NCBI GenBank assembly: GCA_025999315.1
Contig: BNXD01000073.1
Location: 1-6,064, forward strand
Direction of reading: 5' to 3'
Source: Bacteroidia bacterium
Lineage (GTDB): Bacteria > Bacteroidota > Bacteroidia > Bacteroidales > Rikenellaceae
Length of the DNA stretch: 6,064 nt
Shown here: positions 1-4,487 of the stretch, one piece after another
Layout of the letters: the number at the start of each line of letters is the position of its first letter
Numbering within the stretch: the stretch's first letter is position 1
Translations under genes and position numbers: made by a program
Notes under the pieces: generated by a model
What the model was told of the DNA's origin: nothing
Seen by the model: only the letters and a program-made list of their open reading frames with translations
Databases searched by the model: none

Positions 1-383
1 TTCCTGTCGAATGTCAGTTTGTTGCCGCTGACGATAAAATTGAGCGATTCGCTGCCTCCCCAGTTTAATGTGCCGTTCTTGCCGTCGTACCCATAGGTAA
101 AGTTGAATGGCTGGGTTGCCGGGGTAACGACGCCATCTGAGGACATCATAGTTTGAATATTGCCGTCGGTTTCGGAGGTGAACTCCAGTTGGAGATAAAA
201 CGAAGATGCGTTCGTTTTTAAGTAAACATACTGCCAGAGGGTTCCGGCAAGGCTCCCACTATTGTTTCTGTCATCTTTAGAGCAAGAGATTGAACTCACG
301 GCAGCCATTGCTATCATTAACGAGCAAAGCATTTTGCTCAAAAATCTGTGCGCTTTTGCATGATTGGAATTTATTTTTTTCAT
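1..383 (-). CDS. Lipocalin-like lipoprotein, partial (3' end beyond window)
   Basis: The ATG at 383 opens a frame that runs to the left edge without a stop, giving 127 residues; the C-terminus is missing. The product starts with a basic n-region and hydrophobic core and has the lipobox SISC with the lipidated cysteine at residue 34, so it should be an exported lipoprotein. The visible mature part (GTLWQYVYL, LQLEFTS, FTYGYDGKNGTLNW, FIVSGNKLTF) has the alternating strand pattern and the 'YDGKNGTL ... VSGNKLTF' wording of the small lipocalin-like lipoproteins common in Bacteroidales. That family call is by eye. The start is 31 bp beyond the stop of the preceding gene, so co-transcription is likely. 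There is no Shine-Dalgarno sequence, as is usual in this phylum. The signal peptide is a diverged copy of those of the two genes upstream of it. Confidence 0.7.
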   Translation of the reverse strand, partial: MKKINSNHAKAHRFLSKMLCSLMIAMAAVSSISCSKDDRNNSGSLAGTLWQYVYLKTNASSFYLQLEFTSETDGNIQTMMSSDGVVTPATQPFNFTYGYDGKNGTLNWGGSESLNFIVSGNKLTFDR

Positions 384-414
384 ATTTCTAAATTGTGTTT
401 TAAGTGGCTTGTAT

Positions 415-1197
415 TCAGCGAAATGGAGATTCATTATCTTTCTTATTCTCATTCTCGAACTTAAAAGATTTTTTACTTGTTGCGCCATCGGCAGACCATT
501 CTTGGGTAACGTAAAACACATATCCCGAATTTATGTCTTTCACCTTGTGGATGATTGCCGATTCGGATTCGGAAACCACTTCCGGCTTCGTCAATGACAG
601 GGCGGTGTTCTCGTATGCTTCAAAAAATTTGTTTGTAAGTTCAAAATCAGACAAGTCGCCCAAGTATTTTACAAAATCCTCATCAATGCCGTAGGCAGTC
701 TGAAAATCCTTTTTACATTCGTCTTCCTTTATGACATCATTAAACAATACTGCGAATGGTCCCTCATAGACTGTTAATGGTCCCTGTGGAGGAGCCTCCC
801 TGCATAAAATACCATTTTTGGAAACATATCTCCATTCTCTCCAACTGTTCCTGTCGAAATAGCCCTTGCCAAGATACTTTTTCCCAAATGTTGTGGAAAC
901 ACACAACGCATTACTGTAAGAAACCTGATTTCCTTTTGTTATTTCCTCATTGAAAATTTCGATTGCCCTTTTTGCCGAGCCGTAAGGGTCATTCTGAAAA
1001 GCAAAAGAGACAGGCAAGCGTGGTTTACACTTCTCTATGGCAACTACCGCCCTGAAATTGCTCTCGAACTCTTGCACGTTGATTTTTTTGCGAGAGTCGC
1101 ACGAGGCAAAACTCACGATAGCTGTTGCTATCATCAAAGAACAAAACGCTTTGCTCAAAAAACCGCACACTTTTGCGCGATTTAAATCATGTGTCAT
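415..1197 (-). CDS. Lipoprotein of unrecognised family (260 aa)
   Basis: I do not recognise the mature domain. The frame stays open up to 1317, but that start would overlap the end of the preceding gene. The ATG at 1197 begins the signal peptide shared with both neighbours (MTHDLNRAK...) and leaves a 25-bp gap, so it is preferred. The lipobox is FASC with Cys33, predicting a lipidated envelope protein with about 227 mature residues. The mature part has no further membrane segment and four cysteines (residues 57, 99, 132, 161). It contains aromatic and charged stretches such as YFDRNSWREWRYV (113-125) and VFYVTQEWSADG (227-238), and ends in a strongly charged Lys/Glu/Asn-rich tail. Base composition is AT-rich compared with rny. 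It sits in the middle of the three-lipoprotein island, probably in one transcript. Confidence 0.75.
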   Translation of the reverse strand: MTHDLNRAKVCGFLSKAFCSLMIATAIVSFASCDSRKKINVQEFESNFRAVVAIEKCKPRLPVSFAFQNDPYGSAKRAIEIFNEEITKGNQVSYSNALCVSTTFGKKYLGKGYFDRNSWREWRYVSKNGILCREAPPQGPLTVYEGPFAVLFNDVIKEDECKKDFQTAYGIDEDFVKYLGDLSDFELTNKFFEAYENTALSLTKPEVVSESESAIIHKVKDINSGYVFYVTQEWSADGATSKKSFKFENENKKDNESPFR

Positions 1198-1222
1198 ATT
1201 TGTTATTTTAAAGCTTAAAAAA

Positions 1223-2392
1223 CTATTTTGCCACGCAACGCACTGAAAAGCCGTATGTGCCGTAATAATTACGTTCTGCGCTCGCGCCACTGCTGTTGAA
1301 GCCCAAGCTGTAGGCACCGTGCAAACTATTTAAAACATACTGCGTACTGCTCCAATAATTGCCGCTCGTGCCTCCATAGTAGAGAGAGAGAGAACCAGAG
1401 GTAGAGCGATCGTCCGCAGCAGGCAGAAAAATGGAAGCGCCGGTAGCTTTGTCGGTACAGCGTAAGCCTTTGACATCATTTTGATTAGTCCATTCCAATG
1501 TTACTTTGCTTTCGTTAAGTAAAGTGTTGATTTCATCTAACGTTGGCACACGCCAACCGGCAGGCGAGGGGTCGTTGATAGCCTCCCAAGTGTCGCCGGA
1601 AACAGCCATCGTGTTCCATGTCGTACTGCCGTTGGAACTGATAAGCGGGTCTTCGGCGCTCCAGCCGATCTTACGGTTCCACTGATAGAACATGCCGGGA
1701 AATTCGGGTTTGGCGGCAAAAGTGCCGGGGGCGCCGACGTTGCGCGTTGCCCATTTAACGCCGTTGATAACTGCGCCGTTGTCGGTTGGCGAAGAGTAGG
1801 TTTCTACCGTTACGAAGCAGGTGGCGGTTATTCCGCTTGCCGTGGCGGTAATGGTGGCGGTGCCGTCTTTTATGGCGGTTACTTCGCCGCTGCTGCTGAC
1901 GGTTGCTACCGAAATTTTGTTAGACGACCACGTTAGGGTTTTGTTCGTTGCATTGCTTGGCGTAATGGTGGCTACCAATGTTCCCGAGCCGCCCGGCTCC
2001 AGAGTGAGCGTAGTTTTGTTCAGCGTTATCTTTATTACTGCAACATTAGGTATTACCGTTACGGCGCAGGTGGCTGTATGGCTGCCTGCCTTGGCGACAA
2101 TGGTGGCTGTGCCTTCGGCTACGGCGGTTACTTTACCGCTGCTGCTGACGGCTGCTACCGAAGTATTTTCGGAACTCCACGTTACGGATTGTTCTGTAGC
2201 AGAGGAAGATAATGTCGCCTTCAGCGTTTGAGACGTCCCTGCCGGAAGCGTAAGGCTTGTTTGGTCAAGTTGTATGTAGTCTTCGTCTTTCTCGCATCCT
2301 GCAAAACTTACGATAGCCGTTGCTATCATCAAAGTGCAAAACGCTTTGCTCAAAAATCTGTGCGCTTTTGCGCGATTTAAATTCTGTGTCAT
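1223..2392 (-). CDS. Surface lipoprotein with two BIG_2 Ig-like domains and a FISUMP domain
   Basis: The 389-residue product starts at the ATG at 2392 with the shared signal peptide and the lipobox FAGC (Cys33). Residues about 39-113 and 119-196 are two bacterial Ig-like group 2 domains, each with the signature order LTL...G....L.AT...SATxxxxTWSS...SVA.VSSSG.VTA...GTATI.A....TATC.VTV. Residues about 208-388 match the Fibrobacter succinogenes major paralogous (FISUMP) domain: NGVKWATRNVG, PSPAGWRVPTLDEINTLL, IFLPAADDR, GNYWSST and a terminal FSVRCV. FISUMP domains are found in secreted and surface proteins of Bacteroidetes and Fibrobacteres and have no established activity. The BIG_2 pair probably acts as a stalk presenting the C-terminal domain at the cell surface. 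It is the first gene of the lipoprotein island, just downstream of a candidate promoter and of the terminator of the preceding operon. Confidence 0.88.
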   Translation of the reverse strand: MTQNLNRAKAHRFLSKAFCTLMIATAIVSFAGCEKDEDYIQLDQTSLTLPAGTSQTLKATLSSSATEQSVTWSSENTSVAAVSSSGKVTAVAEGTATIVAKAGSHTATCAVTVIPNVAVIKITLNKTTLTLEPGGSGTLVATITPSNATNKTLTWSSNKISVATVSSSGEVTAIKDGTATITATASGITATCFVTVETYSSPTDNGAVINGVKWATRNVGAPGTFAAKPEFPGMFYQWNRKIGWSAEDPLISSNGSTTWNTMAVSGDTWEAINDPSPAGWRVPTLDEINTLLNESKVTLEWTNQNDVKGLRCTDKATGASIFLPAADDRSTSGSLSLYYGGTSGNYWSSTQYVLNSLHGAYSLGFNSSGASAERNYYGTYGFSVRCVAK

Positions 2393-2410
2393 ATTCGTTA
2401 TTTTTAAAGG

Positions 2411-2442
2411 TTAAACTATATATCTGTCGTCTGATTTTCAAA
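2411..2442 (-). promoter_or_regulatory. Candidate Bacteroidetes promoter for the lipoprotein island
   Basis: On the minus strand there is TTTG (2439-2442), a 20-base spacer, and TAGTTTAA (2411-2418). This resembles the Bacteroidetes -33 TTTG / -7 TAnnTTTG consensus, with an imperfect -7 box. It lies just past the terminator of the preceding operon and 18 bp before the ATG at 2392, so an independent transcript would begin with a short AT-rich leader. AT-rich DNA gives such matches by chance. Confidence 0.35.
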
Positions 2443-2453
2443 AATTTGGGCAT

Positions 2454-2499
2454 AAAAAAAGCGTGGAACAACCTGTCTGATGATCAGGTTTCCACGCTT
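2454..2499 (-). terminator. Rho-independent terminator of the envelope operon
   Basis: Read on the minus strand, AAGCGTGGAA (2490-2499) pairs with TTCCACGCTT (2459-2468), and inside it ACCTG (2485-2489) pairs with CAGGT (2471-2475). There is a 2-nt bulge on the 3' side and a 9-nt loop. The stem is followed by a T-run on the minus strand (A-run 2454-2460). No T-run follows on the plus strand, so orientation is clear. The 5' arm overlaps the last codons and stop of the small lipoprotein gene. It separates the GC-rich operon from the AT-rich lipoprotein island. Confidence 0.85.
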
Positions 2500-2721
2500 G
2501 TGCGTCTAACAAGTTGTTTCACGTCGCTTTCGCCGACCCACTGTGTCTGGCAGGCCGCGCCGATGGCGGTGCGGCTCCGAAAAAGCATGTCCGTGATGCC
2601 CGAGGTGAATAGAATTTCACCCGTGGCGTCCGAAGTGTCGGTTTTAGCGGTCTGGCAAGAAATGAGGACTAAAAATACCCCCCCCCATAATTAAATTTCT
2701 TAATAATGCAAGGCATTTCAT
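2484..2721 (-). pseudogene. Small lipoprotein gene, frameshifted at a G9 tract (possible phase-variable OFF state)
   Basis: An ATG at 2721 opens MKCLALLRNLIM, followed at once by nine G residues (2678-2686). As written, the frame ends after 23 residues. If the G-run is one base shorter (or two longer), translation continues to the TGA at 2484-2486. With eight Gs this gives a 78-residue protein with a hydrophobic segment and the lipobox LISC (Cys22), then a mature part including EILFTSGITDMLFRSRTAI and CQTQWVGESDVKQLVRRTSV. No alternative start exists in the downstream frame, because a TAA lies just before the G-run. The downstream half is GC-rich like the neighbouring operon genes. The gene begins 40 bp after the Cbp1-like gene and ends inside its terminator, both signs of a real gene. 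Function is unknown. A sequencing or assembly error in the homopolymer is a serious alternative to true phase variation or decay. Confidence 0.65.
2678..2686 (-). repeat. Homopolymeric G9 tract inside the small lipoprotein gene
   Basis: Nine consecutive G on the coding strand (C on the plus strand) lie within the signal-peptide codons of the 2484-2721 gene. Tracts of this kind change length by slipped-strand mispairing and can switch a gene on and off. With nine units the downstream lipoprotein frame is off; eight or eleven would put it on. Confidence 0.8.
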
Positions 2722-2761
2722 GGCGTCTTTTAACGGTGAATTATACGATGATTAAGACTGT

Positions 2762-3637
2762 CTATTTGTAGGTTACCACCAGCACTTTGGAGTACTCCCA
2801 GAACTTGCTCTGGTCCTTGATGACCAGCGACAAGCAGATGCCGTCGCCCATCACCAGCTCGTACGACTCGGCAGGGTGGGTGGTAACGATGCTCACGTCC
2901 TTTTTGCCGACGATCACCTGGTCGAAACCCCTGATGTCCACCTGTGTGAAAGTGTCGAGGCTGTGGTTCTCGTTCACCCGCAGCGTACGCCCGATGAAGC
3001 CCGATTTGTAGATGATCTCCTTGGAGAGCAGCTCTTTCTGCGACCCGACGATATAGTAGGCCTTGTGCAGGCGATCAGCGCTCTCTTTGACCTCCTCTTC
3101 CAGGCGGCTCTTGTCGCCCGCAAGCGAGCTGACCGTGTTGCCGAGCGATGCGATGTCGGTGTTCATCTGTTCGATCTGGATGTCCATGCCGCGCAGGCGC
3201 TCCTTGAACTCTTCGATCTGACGGTCCCGCGCTTCCACCTGACCGTTGAGCTCTTTGATCAGCTTCTCGAGATCCGTGATGCGTATGCGGGCCTTTTTGA
3301 GCTCGGCCGCACTGCGCTGCAGCCGGGCGATGGTGGCCCTGTTATGCTGCAACAGTTCGTCGATGGCCTGAATGTCCTCGTTGATCTGGACGGTCGACTG
3401 TTTTCTGATCTCGTCGTTGTCCACCGAGGCGTTCATGATGTTCTCACGCGCCTTGATGGCTGCCAGATTCTCGGATATTTGGTTCAGCGAGAAGAAGATG
3501 TCGTTGATGATCGAATCCTTTTCGGCCACCACCACACTCAGCGAATCACGATCATTGGCCAGTTTATCCGCACTCTTGCGGCTGACACAACAGGTCAGCG
3601 CCACGGCGGCCAACAGGATCGGAATTATCTTTTTCAT
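2762..3637 (-). CDS. Coiled-coil envelope protein with Cbp1-like C-terminal domain
   Basis: The 291-residue product starts with a short signal peptide (MKKIIPILLAAVALTCC). Cys16/Cys17 look like lipidation sites, but the residue before Cys16 is Thr rather than the usual Gly/Ala/Ser, so lipoprotein status is likely but not certain. Residues about 30-190 are a charged heptad-type coiled coil. Residues about 194-291 form a compact C-terminal domain with YYIVGSQKELL, the pattern FTQVDIRGF, THPAESYEL and a terminal DQSKFWEYSKVLVV. From memory this domain matches Bacteroidales proteins annotated as Cbp1-family collagen-binding adhesins. That annotation is itself weakly founded for most members, and a structural envelope role is equally possible. 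The ATG at 3637 lies 14 bp after the beta-barrel gene, implying one operon. Confidence 0.82.
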   Translation of the reverse strand: MKKIIPILLAAVALTCCVSRKSADKLANDRDSLSVVVAEKDSIINDIFFSLNQISENLAAIKARENIMNASVDNDEIRKQSTVQINEDIQAIDELLQHNRATIARLQRSAAELKKARIRITDLEKLIKELNGQVEARDRQIEEFKERLRGMDIQIEQMNTDIASLGNTVSSLAGDKSRLEEEVKESADRLHKAYYIVGSQKELLSKEIIYKSGFIGRTLRVNENHSLDTFTQVDIRGFDQVIVGKKDVSIVTTHPAESYELVMGDGICLSLVIKDQSKFWEYSKVLVVTYK

Positions 3638-3651
3638 TGCAATATTTATTA

Positions 3652-4098
3652 TCAGAACGTTACTTTTATTCCCACCCCGATGTTATCCCATCTCAGTCTG
3701 AGGCTGCGTATCAAATCGAGGCCGGGGCGATAGTCGAGCGACAAGGCCAGAGGCGTCTCTGCGAAACTGTACTCGAGCCCGGTTATGCCGTCGACGCCGA
3801 TGCGGGCCTTTTTCGATGTGCTGTGCATGCCCAGATGACCGCCCATGCCGTAGTAAAAGTGAAATCCACGGTCGATGACGGGTATGTTGTGCTCGTAGAG
3901 CCCGGTCAGCAGCACCGCCCCGTCGTAGGGGAAGGTCAGCAGCCACTCGGTGGAAGTTACCGGATTGAGGTTGTACTTGAAGCACAGGCCTGCGTCGTAA
4001 GCGCCCAGCCACAGACCGGCTCCGCCATTATAGTCCTGAGCCCGAAGCGGAGCGGCGGCCGCCAGAGAGCATACGATGACAAAAAAAGCCTTTTTCAT
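3652..4098 (-). CDS. Small outer-membrane beta-barrel protein
   Basis: The frame is open from an ATG at 4134, but the start at 4098 begins directly with a normal signal peptide (MKKAFFVIVCSLAAAAPLRA, then QDYNGG), giving 148 residues. Cleavage is expected near Arg-Ala/Gln, and there is no lipobox. The mature part of about 128 residues alternates short amphipathic strands and turns (GLWLGAYDAGLCFKYNL, GFHFYYGMGGHLGMH, LALSLDYRPGLDLI, LRLRWDNIGVGIKVTF) and ends in Phe, the usual C-terminal signature of outer-membrane barrels recognised by the BAM machinery. Its length fits an eight-stranded barrel. I cannot assign a ligand or enzyme activity. It is the first gene of the operon with the Cbp1-like protein. 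A partial -7-like element (AACGTTTG, 4132-4139) lies upstream, but no convincing partner box was found. Confidence 0.82.
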   Translation of the reverse strand: MKKAFFVIVCSLAAAAPLRAQDYNGGAGLWLGAYDAGLCFKYNLNPVTSTEWLLTFPYDGAVLLTGLYEHNIPVIDRGFHFYYGMGGHLGMHSTSKKARIGVDGITGLEYSFAETPLALSLDYRPGLDLIRSLRLRWDNIGVGIKVTF

Positions 4099-4147
4099 AC
4101 CGATGCAGGTTATTGATCTTCCAATGTCAGCCAAACGTTCTTAAAAC

Positions 4148-4249
4148 TTAGAGAGGGTCGGTTGTTTGGAGATGTGCGAAGTAAATCAAGGCGTTCATCC
4201 TTCTGCCGTCCGCCCTCGACGCTACTTTTCTGCCGTCCGCCACGCACAT
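4148..4249 (-). other. Leader ORF (33 codons) opened by repeat L1, coding status unproven
   Basis: GGAGG lies 6 nt before the ATG at 4249, the strongest type of ribosome binding site seen in this window. The frame reads MCVADGRKVASR, leaves the repeat, and ends in a TAA 49 bp before the beta-barrel gene. It is the longest of four ORFs started by the repeats. It could be a leader peptide of the beta-barrel operon, or a chance product of the repeat sequence. No homologue is recognised. Confidence 0.2.
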
Positions 4250-4430
4250 CTCTCTCCTCCGGGGATGCTCCTCCTTCAGTCGTCCGCCACGCACATCTCT
4301 CTCCTCCGGGGGATGCTCATCCTTCAGTCGTCCGCCCTCGACGCTACTTTTCTGTCGTCTGCCACGCACATCTCTCTCCTCCGGGGATACTTCTCCTTCA
4401 GTCGTCCGCCACGCACATCTCTCTCCTCCG
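4196..4430. repeat. Intergenic higher-order tandem repeat (122-bp unit, about 1.9 copies, with 47-bp sub-repeats)
   Basis: Copy 1 spans 4196-4317 and copy 2 spans 4318-4430, where identity stops abruptly. Each copy is built from one short module (core CGTCCGCC + CTCGACGCTACTTTTC, at 4215 and 4337) and two long modules (CGTCCGCC + ACGCACATCTCTCTCCTCCG, at 4242, 4289, 4364 and 4411). Long modules within a copy are 47 bp apart, and corresponding modules in the two copies are exactly 122 bp apart. Neither 47 nor 122 is a multiple of three, so the array cannot encode a regular protein repeat. It fills most of the gap between rny and the beta-barrel gene. Confidence 0.93.
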
Positions 4431-4451
4431 AAAGTGTTCCTCTTTATGCCT

Positions 4452-4473
4452 CCCGCCCCCGGCCCCGGCCCCC
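4452..4473 (-). promoter_or_regulatory. G-quadruplex motif just downstream of rny
   Basis: The minus (transcribed-sense) strand reads G5-CC-G4-CC-G5-C-G3, four runs of at least three G with loops of one or two bases. This fits the strict G-quadruplex pattern. It begins 14 nt after the rny stop codon, so it would lie in the 3' untranslated part of the rny mRNA. No ordinary hairpin plus U-run terminator was found between the rny stop and the repeat array. A role as a roadblock, terminator or RNA-stability element is inference. Confidence 0.55.
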
Positions 4474-4487
4474 TGTTTCGCCACGGG

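Noticed and set aside
1198..1317. Longer N-terminus (start at 1317) for the 260-aa lipoprotein
   Set aside because: It would overlap the preceding gene by about 95 bp and bury the signal peptide. The start at 1197 matches the aligned starts of both neighbouring genes.
1821..2231. Plus-strand frame with hydrophobic valine-rich repeats (136 codons)
   Set aside because: It is the antisense of the threonine/alanine-rich BIG_2 repeats, which automatically read as Val/Ala/Leu stretches resembling membrane helices.
2320..2694. Plus-strand open frame of 124 codons over the small lipoprotein and terminator
   Set aside because: It runs through the hairpin and the start of the BIG_2 gene with no recognisable domain. 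The minus-strand reading gives a lipobox and a stop inside a correctly oriented terminator.
2876..3733. Plus-strand open frame opposite the Cbp1-like gene (285 codons)
   Set aside because: It mirrors the codons of the coiled-coil gene, has no signal or motif, and runs across the boundary between two supported minus-strand genes.
4099..4139. TTTG-N19-TAACCTGC promoter for the beta-barrel gene
   Set aside because: The -7 element matches poorly and would place transcription start almost on the ATG.
4196..4430. Possible CRISPR array
   Set aside because: The sequences between core repeats are themselves repeated, spacing is 47 and 75 bp in alternation, and no cas gene is present.
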